From Ferruginibacter paludis (GTDB taxonomy: Bacteria; Bacteroidota; Bacteroidia; Chitinophagales; Chitinophagaceae), in NCBI RefSeq assembly GCF_030409685.1, contig NZ_JAUFQJ010000024.1:1-64000 (forward strand): a DNA stretch of 64,000 nt, written 5' to 3'. Shown here one piece after another: positions 8,960-18,284 of the stretch. Position 1 is the stretch's first letter; every line of letters begins with the position of its first letter. The position numbers and the translations under genes were made by a program. The notes under the pieces were generated by a model. That model saw only the letters and a list, made by a program, of their open reading frames with translations. It made no database searches and was not told where the DNA came from.

Positions 8960-10171
8960 TTACTCTTTTATAGCCGCAATTCCCGGTAGTACTTTTCCTT
9001 CAAAGTATTCCAGCATGGCGCCACCACCGGTACTTACATAACTTACTTTATCTGCAAGGTGAAACTGGTTCACTGCTGAAACACTGTCGCCGCCGCCTAC
9101 CAGGCTAAACGCACCTTTTGAGGTTGCATCGGCTACAGATAAAGCAATGGCTTTTGTTCCACCCTGGAATTTTTCCATTTCAAAAACGCCCATGGGGCCG
9201 TTCCATAAAATGGTTTTTGAATTGCGGATAACTTCACTAAAAATGCCAATTGCTTTCAGACCGATATCCAATCCCATCCAGCCATCGGGTATCTGGTCAC
9301 TCGGGCAATTTTTTGTGTTGGCATCAGCTGCAAACTTATCAGCAATGATAGAATCTTCTGGAAGATGTATGCTCACATTTTTTTGTTTTGCTTTTTCCAA
9401 AATGTCAAGTGCGGTTTGTAAACGATCATCTTCACATAAAGAACCTCCAATTTTTCCACCCCTTGCTTTTAAAAATGTGTAGGCCATGCCACCACCAATA
9501 ATAATGTCAGTAGCCCTTTGCAACAAGTTTTCGATAATTAAAATTTTATCTGAAACCTTTGCTCCGCCTATGATTGCAGTAAATGGCTTTTCTGCTTCAT
9601 GCAATACTTTTTCCGCACTCTTCACTTCGCTTTCCATCAGTAAGCCAAACATTTTTTTATCTGCCGCAAAGAACTGTGCAATTACAGCTGTAGAGGCATG
9701 TGCTCTGTGTGCTGTGCCAAATGCGTCGTTGACATATACATCGCCCAGCTTGCTTAATTTTTCTGCGAAGTCTTTATCGCCTTTTTCTTCCTCTTTATAA
9801 AAACGAAGATTTTCCAGCAACAATACTTCACCCGCTCTTAATGTTGAAGCAGTGATACTGGCTTGCTCGCCAATGCAGTCGTCTGCAAAAAATACTTTGG
9901 TTATGTTGCCGCCGTCCGGATTTAATAATTCGTGCAGGTGCTTTACCAAATGCTTCAGGGAATATTTGTCTGTGGGGCCGTCCTTGGGGCGGCCAAAATG
10001 GCTCATCAAAATAGCGCTGCCGCCATCAGCCAGTATTTTTTTTATAGTTGGTATCGTGGCTGACATCCTTGTGTCGTCGGTGATGTTGAACTTGTCATCG
10101 AGCGGAACGTTAAAGTCAACCCGTACCAGGGCTTTGTGACCTGCGAAGTTAAAATCTGAAAATGTACTCAT
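8960..10171 (-). CDS. pgk: Phosphoglycerate kinase
   Basis: Glycolytic enzyme that transfers the acyl phosphate of 1,3-bisphosphoglycerate to ADP. The N-terminal ALVRVDFNVPLD, the substrate arginines in SHFGRPK, the RFYKEEEKGD region, and the C-terminal nucleotide-binding WNGPMGVFE and SLVGGGDSVSAV segments are all intact. Length 403, usual for bacteria. It lies just downstream of gap on the same strand, but gap has its own hairpin between them, so the two are not simply one transcript. The leader just before the ATG can form two mutually exclusive hairpins. Confidence 0.97.
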   Translation of the reverse strand: MSTFSDFNFAGHKALVRVDFNVPLDDKFNITDDTRMSATIPTIKKILADGGSAILMSHFGRPKDGPTDKYSLKHLVKHLHELLNPDGGNITKVFFADDCIGEQASITASTLRAGEVLLLENLRFYKEEEKGDKDFAEKLSKLGDVYVNDAFGTAHRAHASTAVIAQFFAADKKMFGLLMESEVKSAEKVLHEAEKPFTAIIGGAKVSDKILIIENLLQRATDIIIGGGMAYTFLKARGGKIGGSLCEDDRLQTALDILEKAKQKNVSIHLPEDSIIADKFAADANTKNCPSDQIPDGWMGLDIGLKAIGIFSEVIRNSKTILWNGPMGVFEMEKFQGGTKAIALSVADATSKGAFSLVGGGDSVSAVNQFHLADKVSYVSTGGGAMLEYFEGKVLPGIAAIKE

Positions 10172-10200
10172 GGTGCCTGTCTCCGCAACAGGCGGAGAAC
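10172..10200 (-). promoter_or_regulatory. Alternative hairpins in the pgk leader
   Basis: Directly upstream of the pgk ATG, GCCTGT (10175-10180) can pair with ACAGGC (10188-10193). TCTCCG (10180-10185) can pair instead with CGGAGA (10193-10198). The stems share bases 10180 and 10193 and interleave, so only one can form. Whether this matters for translation is unknown; it may be the relic of a short dispersed repeat. Confidence 0.25.
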
Positions 10201-10223
10201 TTAATTTTAAAGGTTATTAAAAT

Positions 10224-10260
10224 AAGCAAGGCTTTCAAAATAAATTTGAAAGCCTTGCTT
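10224..10260 (-). terminator. Hairpin terminator downstream of gap
   Basis: A perfect 16-bp stem (10224-10239 with 10245-10260) with a 5-nt loop, followed on the minus strand by the AT-rich ATTTTAATAA. It sits 146 bp after the gap stop and 53 bp before the pgk start, so it probably ends or attenuates read-through from gap into pgk. Confidence 0.65.
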
Positions 10261-10333
10261 TAATAGTATAAACAAAGAACTACCTGATGCATCAGCAAAT
10301 GTATGCCGATGCAAATTGAAGACGTTCCAGGTT

Positions 10334-10366
10334 GGTATGCGGTATAAGTGAGTGACACAACGATGT
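10334..10366 (-). repeat. Dispersed intergenic repeat, copy 1
   Basis: The plus-strand text from ggtatgcggtataag to gtgacacaacgat matches the reverse complement of the copy at 39276-39308 in about 26 of 33 positions. Further copies lie near 46482, 47854 and 58431. It falls in the 3' untranslated part of gap. Confidence 0.55.
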
Positions 10367-10405
10367 TGCCATGAAAAACAACTGCTTGTCAAACACTCAA
10401 AAATA

Positions 10406-11416
10406 TTACTTGATTAAACCTGCAAAATGATGAACCGTACGTACCAGCTGAGATACATAGCTCATTTCGTTATCGTACCAACTAACTGTTTTTACCAATT
10501 GCTTGTCGCCAACGGTGATCACTTTTGTTTGGGTTGCGTCAAATAAAGATCCGAAAGTAGTACCGATAATGTCAGAACTTACAATCTCATCTACATTGTA
10601 ACCAAAACTTTCGTTGCTGGCTTCTTTCATAGCTGCGTTTATTTCTTCGGCAGTTACCGATTTGTTCAGCACACTTGTAAGTTCAGTTAAAGAACCGGTA
10701 ATAACGGGTACCCTTTGCGCACTTCCGTCTAATTTACCTTTCAATTCAGGCAAAACGAGGCCAATTGCTTTTGCAGCACCAGTACTGTTGGGAACGATAT
10801 TGGCAGCAGCAGCTCTTGCCCTGCGCAAATCACCTTTTGGATGTGGTGCATCCAGTGTGTTCTGGTCATTGGTGTAAGCGTGAATCGTAGTCATGATAGC
10901 TGTTGCGATACCGAATTTATCATTCAACACTTTTGCCATTGGTGCTAAACAGTTGGTAGTGCAACTTGCACAGCTGATGATAGTTTCAGAACCATCAAGT
11001 ATGCTATGGTTAACATTAAAAACAACTGTTTTTAAATCACCTGTAGCTGGTGCAGAAATAACTACTCTTTTGGCGCCTGCTGTAAGATGTGCTTCTGCTT
11101 TTGCCTTATCTGTGAAAAATCCTGTGCTTTCAATTACCACGTCAACACCGTGACTTCCCCATGGAATTTGCGCCGGATCTTTTTGTGCGTAAATCTTTAC
11201 TTCATGACCATTTACTATAATTGAATTTTCTGTTGAGGTAACTTCCTGGTTAAAGCGGCCTTGCGCACTATCGTATTTTAATAAGTGCGCCAATACTGCC
11301 GGACTAGTTAAATCATTGATAGCAACGACATCAATGCCCTGCATGTTATAAATTTGACGAAACACCAAACGGCCGATACGACCGAATCCGTTGATGGCAA
11401 CTTTTACTGTACTCAT
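10406..11416 (-). CDS. gap: Glyceraldehyde-3-phosphate dehydrogenase, type I
   Basis: NAD-dependent glycolytic dehydrogenase. It has the N-terminal Rossmann motif INGFGRIGR and the catalytic Cys in SCASCTTNCLAP, followed by the HAYTNDQ catalytic-His region. The C-terminal WYDNEMSYVSQLV is diagnostic of class I GAPDH. Length 336. A consensus -7 box (TACCTTTG) lies 36 bp upstream. It is followed by pgk, which catalyses the next glycolytic step. Confidence 0.97.
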   Translation of the reverse strand: MSTVKVAINGFGRIGRLVFRQIYNMQGIDVVAINDLTSPAVLAHLLKYDSAQGRFNQEVTSTENSIIVNGHEVKIYAQKDPAQIPWGSHGVDVVIESTGFFTDKAKAEAHLTAGAKRVVISAPATGDLKTVVFNVNHSILDGSETIISCASCTTNCLAPMAKVLNDKFGIATAIMTTIHAYTNDQNTLDAPHPKGDLRRARAAAANIVPNSTGAAKAIGLVLPELKGKLDGSAQRVPVITGSLTELTSVLNKSVTAEEINAAMKEASNESFGYNVDEIVSSDIIGTTFGSLFDATQTKVITVGDKQLVKTVSWYDNEMSYVSQLVRTVHHFAGLIK

Positions 11417-11452
11417 AATAAAAAGTGATTTTTTGATTTTTTAGAAACGTTG

Positions 11453-11460
11453 CAAAGGTA
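11453..11460 (-). promoter_or_regulatory. -7 box of gap
   Basis: The minus strand reads TACCTTTG followed by CAACG, 36 bp upstream of the gap ATG. It is a full match to TAnnTTTG, but no TTG occurs at the expected -33 position. Confidence 0.5.
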
Positions 11461-11535
11461 CGAAGGATTACAGGAAAATAATGCTGAATTTTAAAGGATT
11501 TGCGGCATATAGTAAAATTATTTTAACCAAATTTT

Positions 11536-11579
11536 ACCGGCAATAAGTTAGATTGTGCAATTGCACCATTACTGCCGGT
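11536..11579 (-). terminator. Complex hairpin at the end of the lipoprotein-sorting pair
   Basis: The outer arms 11536-11546 and 11569-11579 pair with one mismatch, and the interior holds a perfect 12-bp palindrome (GTGCAATTGCAC, 11555-11566). The right arm overlaps the stop codon of the gene ending at 11579. The following T-tract is weak on the minus strand, so termination is probable but not certain. Confidence 0.5.
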
Positions 11580-12283
11580 TAATTTGCAGTAAACATCTTC
11601 TCATCCACTGCCACATTGGTTTCTATTTTAGAAAAAGTAATTTCCCCTCTGGCTATGGTATTTGTAAACGGAAAAATATAACCGTTTTCGTTCACCTTAT
11701 AATTAGCATAAGTATTCACAACTTCTTCTTCGCCCGGTATGTTTTGAACAGCAACGGACTTAACTATAAAATAGGTTTTACTGTCAATAAAATAAGTAAT
11801 TACCCGCCCGGATTTTAGCGTTGCTTTTATTTTATAACAATCTGTATTTTCAACAGTTTCTTTGCCCTGCAATTCAAGCTGGTTTCCCTTTTCCTTATAA
11901 TTAAATAAAGCCCCCTGCAAATCGAGCATACCGGAACCGGTTTTTACTTCTTCGTCTTTCATTGCCTCAGGGGATGACTGTCCCATAAAAGGCATATAAG
12001 TCCAGCCAGCAGCAGGCGTATAAACCTGGTAACCGCTCATGCCCATTGCTACGATATCGTTTCTTTGTCCGGCCATATTCAGCTTGGTAATGACCAATGC
12101 AACGTCCGTACCGCTCACATTTAAAGCGCCCTCCATCCTTACTGATTTCAAGGAAGACAGTTTTTCTTTACCTCCCAAAGCATCTACGTATTTATTTACA
12201 ATTTCGTCAATGGTTTGGGCATGGATGGTTTGTGCACTTACAACTGCTGCGATGGTTAAAAGGCCAAGTTTGATTTTTTTCAT
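11579..12283 (-). CDS. Outer-membrane lipoprotein-sorting-like secreted protein (copy B)
   Basis: The signal peptide (1-22, ending IHAQ) is followed by TIDEIVNKYVDALGGKEKLSSLKSVRMEG, an opening typical of the LolA/LolB-like proteins annotated in Bacteroidota as outer membrane lipoprotein-sorting. Middle strands such as GKETVENTDCYKIKATLK and YFIDSKTYFIVK fit that fold. No catalytic residues are expected. It lies 12 bp after a paralogue with the same layout, so this is a tandem duplicate in one operon. The precise substrate is unknown. Confidence 0.65.
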   Translation of the reverse strand: MKKIKLGLLTIAAVVSAQTIHAQTIDEIVNKYVDALGGKEKLSSLKSVRMEGALNVSGTDVALVITKLNMAGQRNDIVAMGMSGYQVYTPAAGWTYMPFMGQSSPEAMKDEEVKTGSGMLDLQGALFNYKEKGNQLELQGKETVENTDCYKIKATLKSGRVITYFIDSKTYFIVKSVAVQNIPGEEEVVNTYANYKVNENGYIFPFTNTIARGEITFSKIETNVAVDEKMFTAN

Positions 12284-12295
12284 GTTTTAGTTTAA

Positions 12296-13012
12296 TTATG
12301 ATTGTATAGGTGGTTTTACAATAAAAGGTTCAAAAGGTTGATTGATCAATATTTTTTCAAATTGAATTTCGCAATGGCTATTTTCATTACTTCCTTTCTT
12401 TGATACGTGTATTGAATGAGCAATCTGAATTCCATCAACTGGTTTGTAATTGTAGTAGGTGAGATAATTACCTGTATCCCCAGACGAAACAGCCTCTTTT
12501 ATAAGACAAGATTGCTGAAGCATGAAGCCTGAAGTATTTATCCAGTAATGTATTTCCTGCTGATCTTTGGTGGTCAGCTTTACGTGATAACAGCTGTTAT
12601 CCCCAACTATTTCTTTGCCAATTAAAACAACCGAATAGCCTTTACCGGCATAGTTTACAAGGTATTGGGAAATGTCCGGAGTTGTTTGCATTTCAGTCAT
12701 TAAATTATCAATTTGCATCGTACCTTTTAAGGTATTTTCCCAAGTAAGGCCTTCATCATTTGCAGTCTGCCATTGCATATTAAAGCCGGAAGGATTTAAT
12801 TCATCCCGCTGTTTAGTAATTTGTAAACGAATTGCAATTCCAGTAAAGGTCATCTCCCCTTTCATACACATTTCCCTGATATCCTCCATTTTGTTAAGAC
12901 CACCTTTAGCACGGATATGCTTTTCAATTATTTCATCAATAGTTTGTCCACCGGCAAATTGTATGGCCACCAGCAAAAAAACAAATATGCCAAACAAAAC
13001 CAGGTTCATCAT
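12296..13012 (-). CDS. Outer-membrane lipoprotein-sorting-like secreted protein (copy A)
   Basis: Paralogue of the next gene. It shares a signal peptide followed by TIDEIIEKHIRAKGGLNKMEDIREMCMKG, aligned with the same opening in copy B, and a matching central GKEIVGDNSCYHVKLTTKD strand pair. At 238 residues it is the same size. It precedes copy B by 12 bp and so is first of a two-gene operon. Divergence between the copies looks old, because only the framework residues are shared. Confidence 0.6.
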   Translation of the reverse strand: MMNLVLFGIFVFLLVAIQFAGGQTIDEIIEKHIRAKGGLNKMEDIREMCMKGEMTFTGIAIRLQITKQRDELNPSGFNMQWQTANDEGLTWENTLKGTMQIDNLMTEMQTTPDISQYLVNYAGKGYSVVLIGKEIVGDNSCYHVKLTTKDQQEIHYWINTSGFMLQQSCLIKEAVSSGDTGNYLTYYNYKPVDGIQIAHSIHVSKKGSNENSHCEIQFEKILINQPFEPFIVKPPIQS

Positions 13013-13168
13013 GATGCTAATTTATACCAAAGCTGAAAGATATTATAAATATGAGAGGTGTTGTATTAAATAACGATGAAATTGGCTTCATCTTGCAGGG
13101 ATTAAAAGTAACCGGTTATGCTTACTTTTAATGCTTAAAAAGTCGGGGCTTCAACTAAAAATATTTGT

Positions 13169-14800
13169 ATGCAATTTTCAATACAAGGCAATGTGGTAAA
13201 TATTTTTGATAGGGTCATCTTTTATGGTGAAGTGACTGTAGAAGACGGAAAGATCAGTGCCATTTCAAAAATTTCAGCTGCTAAGGAGGATGCCGGTTTT
13301 ATTTTACCCGGCTTTGTTGATAGTCATGTGCACATAGAAAGTTCCATGCTGGTACCCAGTGAATTTGCCCGTATGGCGGTGGTGCATGGTACTGTTGCCA
13401 CGGTAAGTGATCCCCACGAAATTGCCAATGTTTGCGGGATGGCAGGTGTAGAATTTATGATTGAGAATGGAAAAACAGTGCCCTTTAAATTTAATTTTGG
13501 AGCGCCCAGTTGTGTACCTGCCACTATTTTTGAAACTGCAGGTGCAGCTTTAAATTCCGCTGATGTAGAGTCGCTGCTTCAAAAAGACGATGTTAAATAC
13601 CTGAGCGAAATGATGAATTTCCCAGGCGTATTAAATGGCGATGAAGAAGTAATGAAAAAAATTGCGGCTGCAAAAAAATACAACAAACCTGTTGATGGGC
13701 ACGCCCCCGGCCTTAGGGGAGAAGCCGCTAAAATTTACATTGCCGCGGGCATTACTACCGATCACGAATGTTTTACCGCTGAAGAAGCATTGGATAAGTT
13801 ACAGTACGGTATGCAAATTTTAATCAGGGAAGGAAGTGCGGCCAAAAATTTTGAAGCCCTTGTTGACCTACTCAGAGATCATGCTTCCAGAATGATGTTT
13901 TGCAGCGATGACAAACATCCTGATAGCTTGGACGAAGGGCATATTAACCTGTTGTGCGAAAGAGCCGTTGCAAAGGGAATTGATGTTTTTAATGTTTTAC
14001 AGGCGGCGTGCATAAACCCGGTGCTGCATTATAAACTAAATGTAGGGTTATTAAGAGAAGGTGATGCTGCTGATTTTATTGTTGCTGAAGATCTCAGTCA
14101 TTTTAAAATTAAGCAAACTTACATTGATGGGTTATTGGTTGCTTCAGATGGCGTATCGTTAATTACCGCACACACCTCCGGCTTAATCAACCAGTTTGAT
14201 TGTGTAGAAAAAAAGATTGCTGATTTTACAATGGCAGATACCGGCTCGAAAGAAATTTTTGTAATTGAAGCCATGGAAGGACAACTGATAACAAATAAAC
14301 TCAGCATGCAACCCTCCGTCGCAAATGGAGCAATAGTGAGCAATGTGGCCAACGATATTTTAAAAATCGTAGTGGTAAACCGTTACAAAAATGCGCCGGT
14401 TGCCAAATCTTTTGTAAAGAATTTTGGTTTAAAGCAGGGAGCCATTGCTTCCAGCGTGGCACACGATAGCCATAATATTATTGCTGTTGGTGTTGATGAT
14501 GAAAGTATGTGCCGCGCCGTAAATATGGTGATTAAAGAAAAAGGGGGCATAAGCGCTGTATCAGACAATGGGCCAGATATGGTATTGGGTTTGCCTGTGG
14601 CCGGATTAATGAGCAACGAAGATGGTTATACTGTAGCAGCCAGATACACAGCAATTGATAAAATGGTAAAGGAAAAATTGGGTTCAACATTGGCAGCACC
14701 TTTTATGACCTTATCATTTATGGCGCTGCTGGTAATTCCTCATTTAAAATTAAGCGACCTTGGTTTATTTGATGGCGACCAGTTTGCTTTTATTGATTAA
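13169..14800 (+). CDS. ade: Adenine deaminase
   Basis: Metal-dependent amidohydrolase that deaminates adenine to hypoxanthine for purine salvage. The N-terminal metal site PGFVDSHVHIESSM is followed by HGTVATVSDPHEIANVCG, FNFGAPSCVP and DGHAPGLRG, and the Asp region FCSDDKHPD is intact. The C-terminal domain (about 370-543) holds LPVAGLMSNEDG, typical of the adenine deaminase (Ade) family. Length 543. Its 3' end overlaps the convergent lipoprotein gene by 11 bp. With upp and pyrF in the window it supports nucleobase salvage. Confidence 0.93.
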   Translation: MQFSIQGNVVNIFDRVIFYGEVTVEDGKISAISKISAAKEDAGFILPGFVDSHVHIESSMLVPSEFARMAVVHGTVATVSDPHEIANVCGMAGVEFMIENGKTVPFKFNFGAPSCVPATIFETAGAALNSADVESLLQKDDVKYLSEMMNFPGVLNGDEEVMKKIAAAKKYNKPVDGHAPGLRGEAAKIYIAAGITTDHECFTAEEALDKLQYGMQILIREGSAAKNFEALVDLLRDHASRMMFCSDDKHPDSLDEGHINLLCERAVAKGIDVFNVLQAACINPVLHYKLNVGLLREGDAADFIVAEDLSHFKIKQTYIDGLLVASDGVSLITAHTSGLINQFDCVEKKIADFTMADTGSKEIFVIEAMEGQLITNKLSMQPSVANGAIVSNVANDILKIVVVNRYKNAPVAKSFVKNFGLKQGAIASSVAHDSHNIIAVGVDDESMCRAVNMVIKEKGGISAVSDNGPDMVLGLPVAGLMSNEDGYTVAARYTAIDKMVKEKLGSTLAAPFMTLSFMALLVIPHLKLSDLGLFDGDQFAFID

Positions 14801-15209
14801 TTTTTGCGCTTACTATTTTAATCGCCACGCTGTCCGTGCCTTTGGGTGCAAAATATTTTGTTTTGAAATCCACAGATTTACCAGGCGCAATTACATCGTA
14901 TATCGTTTCGTTGTCTTTTTCAAGCAACGTACCGGTCTTGCTGAAAAAGGATAATTCCAGCTGTACATCCTTATAGCTGCATACCTTCGCACTGTTATCA
15001 ATATTTCCTTTTATAACGGTTTGTCCAAGCAGGTTATGTTTATCGTGGCTGTACACTTTTAAAAAAGTTATTGGATTTTTCTTTTCTTTTTCCTGTAAAG
15101 TTTCTGTTGCTTTTTTGTAATTCTCTTTATCTGATGCAGTTTCTGTAGTGCCATTGCTGCATGCCATCAGAAGAAGGACAACCAATAACAACCCCGGTAT
15201 CGTTTTCAT
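14790..15209 (-). CDS. Small lipoprotein, unknown
   Basis: A 139-residue lipoprotein: a short hydrophobic leader with the lipobox LLMACS places the acylated Cys at about residue 17. The mature part has a polar linker followed by a beta-rich domain (ITFLKVYSHDKHNLLGQTVIKG, SYKDVQLELSFFSKTG, APGKSVDFKTKYF). This resembles FxLYD-type domains by eye. The upstream in-frame extension to 15287 is rejected because the ATG at 15209 begins the lipoprotein signal. It overlaps ade by 11 bp, tail to tail, and follows anmK on the same strand. Confidence 0.6.
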   Translation of the reverse strand: MKTIPGLLLVVLLLMACSNGTTETASDKENYKKATETLQEKEKKNPITFLKVYSHDKHNLLGQTVIKGNIDNSAKVCSYKDVQLELSFFSKTGTLLEKDNETIYDVIAPGKSVDFKTKYFAPKGTDSVAIKIVSAKINQ

Positions 15210-15268
15210 GTTGAAAATTTTACAAATAAAACAAAAATTTGTGAAAGGCCGAAGGCTGAAACCTGGTG

Positions 15269-16354
15269 TTAAGCCTTGCTCATCCAAAGTGCGCCGCCAA
15301 TGCTATTTTGTGACGCCCCTGTTACTGACGCCAGCACATTAATTTCTTCACGCCATCGCAATACACCTATTAACGCCATAATCAATGCCTCCTTGTATTT
15401 CACCAGTTGCTCATCCGGCACAACAACGGCTATTGATTTTTCTTTCAATAAATCACTGATTCTATCTTTCAAAAAAGTATTGAATGCTCCTCCACCTGTT
15501 AGCAGCAGTTTCTTATCCCTCCGTCCTGCTTCATCCCCAATGGCTGCTTTAACCTGTGCGGCAATATGCTGGGTATAAGTTCTCAAGGCATCTTCCACGG
15601 TTAGTGAGGCATCTTCGATTAATTGATATACCGTATCAGTTCCAAAACTATTGGCCAGGGATTTCGGTGCAGGTTGCCGGTAATAATCCAATTGATTTAA
15701 CTGCTCCAATAACTGTTCATTTAATTTCCCCGATGCAGCAATTTTTCCAGCATCATCATACAATAAACCTTTTTTTGCCGCCAGCATATTTAAAACCCTG
15801 TTGGCAGCACAAATATCGAAAGCTACATGCTTACCATCAGCATTGATTGAAATGTTGGCAATACCTCCAATGTTTAAAAAGTAGTCATATTCTGCCAGCA
15901 GCAATTTTTCGCCAATGGGTACAATGGGTGCTCCCTGTCCGCCGAGAGCCACATCCATACTGCGCAAATCACTTACGACAGGTAAGCAGGTCTCTGCGGC
16001 AATGGCAGCTCCATCGCCAATTTGTGCTGTCATTTTTTGACCGGGTAAGTGAAATGTAGTATGCCCGTGCGACGCCACAAGGTTTACGCGGTGATGCAAA
16101 TTATTGTTATCAATGAACTTATTAATTGCCTGACCGATGTAATGGCCATAGGCTGTATGAAGTAATAAATAATCTGCTGCAGAAAGGCTCGTTGCATTGG
16201 CTAACTTTTCTTTCCATTCGGTTTCATACGCCAAACAATCTGCCACCAAAATCTGGTAACTCCATTTTCCCCCGGTTTCTGTCAACTCTGTAAAAGCAAT
16301 ATCCAATCCATCCAGCGAGCTGCCGCTCATTATACCGATTGCCCTGTAAATCAT
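15269..16354 (-). CDS. anmK: Anhydro-N-acetylmuramic acid kinase
   Basis: Phosphorylates and opens 1,6-anhydro-MurNAc during peptidoglycan recycling, giving MurNAc-6-phosphate. The ATP-binding opening AIGIMSGSSLDGLDIAF, the SHGHTTFHLPG segment, FLNIGGIANIS and the LLTGGGAFNTFL phosphate loop are hallmarks. Length 361, as expected. Together with the NamZ-like exo-muramidase at 58.6 kb and the EnvC-type activator, it suggests active cell-wall turnover, though the genes are not linked. Confidence 0.92.
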   Translation of the reverse strand: MIYRAIGIMSGSSLDGLDIAFTELTETGGKWSYQILVADCLAYETEWKEKLANATSLSAADYLLLHTAYGHYIGQAINKFIDNNNLHHRVNLVASHGHTTFHLPGQKMTAQIGDGAAIAAETCLPVVSDLRSMDVALGGQGAPIVPIGEKLLLAEYDYFLNIGGIANISINADGKHVAFDICAANRVLNMLAAKKGLLYDDAGKIAASGKLNEQLLEQLNQLDYYRQPAPKSLANSFGTDTVYQLIEDASLTVEDALRTYTQHIAAQVKAAIGDEAGRRDKKLLLTGGGAFNTFLKDRISDLLKEKSIAVVVPDEQLVKYKEALIMALIGVLRWREEINVLASVTGASQNSIGGALWMSKA

Positions 16355-16442
16355 AATTTTTTGAAATTTTAATTCCTACTTTTACAACGTGGGTTGATGG
16401 TGCAATTTCAAATTTCAAATTCAAAGTTTCAAAATAATATTC

Positions 16443-17093
16443 ATGGTAGTTAATTTAAGTCAGCAACATTCACTGGTGAGTAATTGGGTAAGCGAATTAA
16501 GAGATGTAGAGACTCAAAATGACAGGATGCGCTTTCGTAAAAACCTGGAACGTATTGGAGAAGTAGCAGCCTATGAAATAAGTAAAACGCTGGCATGGGA
16601 AGAAAAAGAAATTACAACTCCGCTAGGTATTGCCAATTGCAAGGTGCTGCAAACTCAGCCGGTGCTGGCTACCATTTTACGGGCCGGACTTGGCATGCAC
16701 AACGGACTGTTGAATTATTTTGATAAAGGGGAAAACGCTTTTATAAGCGCCTACCGCAAACACAATCCTGATGGGGGCTTTGAAATAAGCATTGAATACA
16801 TCAGCTGCCCTGAGTTGGATGACAAAGTGCTAATCATCAGCGATCCGATGATTGCCACAGGTGCCTCTTTAGTAAAGGCCATACAATACCTGAAACAAGA
16901 AGGCGTTATTAAGGAAATTCATATTGTTTGTGCGATAGCATGCACCGTCGGTATTGAATTTGTTTTAAGGGAGCAGCCAAAAGCAACGATCTGGTGTGGT
17001 GACATAGATGACGAGATAACCGGTAAAGGCTATATTGTGCCTGGGTTGGGCGATGCCGGAGACCTGGCATTCGGACAAAAAATGCAGTTTTAA
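16443..17093 (+). CDS. upp: Uracil phosphoribosyltransferase
   Basis: Salvages uracil with PRPP to UMP. The PRPP loop DPMIATGASLVKAI, the AGLGMHNGLLNYF segment and the C-terminal PGLGDAGDLAFG uracil-binding loop are intact. Length 216. Monocistronic and divergent from anmK, with a TTTCAAA-rich intergenic strip upstream. Confidence 0.95.
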   Translation: MVVNLSQQHSLVSNWVSELRDVETQNDRMRFRKNLERIGEVAAYEISKTLAWEEKEITTPLGIANCKVLQTQPVLATILRAGLGMHNGLLNYFDKGENAFISAYRKHNPDGGFEISIEYISCPELDDKVLIISDPMIATGASLVKAIQYLKQEGVIKEIHIVCAIACTVGIEFVLREQPKATIWCGDIDDEITGKGYIVPGLGDAGDLAFGQKMQF

Positions 17094-17261
17094 AGGGCTG
17101 GACTTTTTTTCTTTATTGCTCATTTCGTCCATAAAATCCCAGGGTTTTACATATCGTCTGAGCCAGGAAAAATGGTTTTTATGATTGAATAAACTTTTAC
17201 AGGCCCATTGCAGCTATTTACTGCAAAAGCTTATCTTTAATATCCTGAAGCAAAATTCAAA

Positions 17262-18266
17262 ATGAGAAAATTAGTTTTTTTAGCCTGTACACTATTATTT
17301 GCTGTGTTTGTTAGAGCACAGGATCCGCATTTTTCACAATTTTTCTCTTCACCACTTACCTTAAACCCTGCTTTTACAGGAAAGTTTGACGGACAATGGC
17401 GTTTAGCCGCTAACCACAGGGATCAATGGCCATCTATCCCCAAAGCTTATGTTACTACCAGTGCTTCCCTGGATTTTAGCATTCTTAAAAATAAAGTTCC
17501 GCAAGGGGATGTTTTCGGAATTGGCATTTCCGGATTAAGTGATCAAAGTGCTGATGCTGCACTTAAATTGAATTACGGATCTCTTTCAATGAGTTATCAT
17601 AAAGCACTGGATGAGGATGGCTATAACACAATCGGTGCTGGTTTTCAGGCTACCTATACAAGTGCCATTCTTGATTTTTCGAAACTTACTTTTGAAGATC
17701 AGCTGACACAAAACGGCTTTACAGGCACTACCGCAGAAACCTTGAATAATGGCAGCAATCAAAATTATTTTGATGTAAACGCAGGTTTGTTATATTCGGG
17801 TTCAAGCAATGGTATTAATAACTATTACCTTGGGGCATCTATATACCATATTAACAAACCCAGCTTAAGTTTTATCGACAAAACATGGAACCTCTCCAGC
17901 AGATTAACCGTTCATGGTGGTGGTTCATTTCCGGTAGCTGATAATTTATCAGTATTTACATCCGCTATTTTTCAATTGCAAAACAAGGCTACGGAAACTG
18001 TTGTAGGGGGAGCTTTGTCTGCCGACGTTAACAGTGATGATGTAAACCCAACGAGTGTTTACCTGGGTACCTGGTATCGTTTTGGGGACGCTCTTATCCC
18101 ATACATTGGTATCGAAATTAACGGCCTGCGTATCGGGGCAAGTTATGATGTAAATACGAGCAGTCTTAAAGCCGCTACTGCCAGCAGGGGAGGATCAGAA
18201 TTTTCATTGATATACATTAAAAAAGAAGCTTCTAAAAACAAGGGTATCCCTTGCCCTAAATTTTAA
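17262..18266 (+). CDS. PorP/SprF family type IX secretion outer-membrane protein
   Basis: PorP/SprF family proteins are outer-membrane barrels linked to type IX secretion and to surface display of particular cargo. After a signal peptide ending VRAQ comes the signature DPHFSQFFSSPLTLNPAFTG, then LAANHRDQWPSIPKAYVTTS. The remainder is barrel-like, ending with strands GIEINGLRIGASYDVNT and GGSEFSLIYIKK. Length 334. No SprB-type giant adhesin gene is adjacent in the window, so its cargo is not apparent. Confidence 0.88.
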   Translation: MRKLVFLACTLLFAVFVRAQDPHFSQFFSSPLTLNPAFTGKFDGQWRLAANHRDQWPSIPKAYVTTSASLDFSILKNKVPQGDVFGIGISGLSDQSADAALKLNYGSLSMSYHKALDEDGYNTIGAGFQATYTSAILDFSKLTFEDQLTQNGFTGTTAETLNNGSNQNYFDVNAGLLYSGSSNGINNYYLGASIYHINKPSLSFIDKTWNLSSRLTVHGGGSFPVADNLSVFTSAIFQLQNKATETVVGGALSADVNSDDVNPTSVYLGTWYRFGDALIPYIGIEINGLRIGASYDVNTSSLKAATASRGGSEFSLIYIKKEASKNKGIPCPKF

Positions 18267-18284
18267 TTCGTTCCGATTGTAAGC

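Noticed and set aside
16390..16440. TTTCAAA-type run upstream of upp as a repeat array
   Set aside because: Short, irregular and low in complexity; it could arise by chance in AT-rich DNA.
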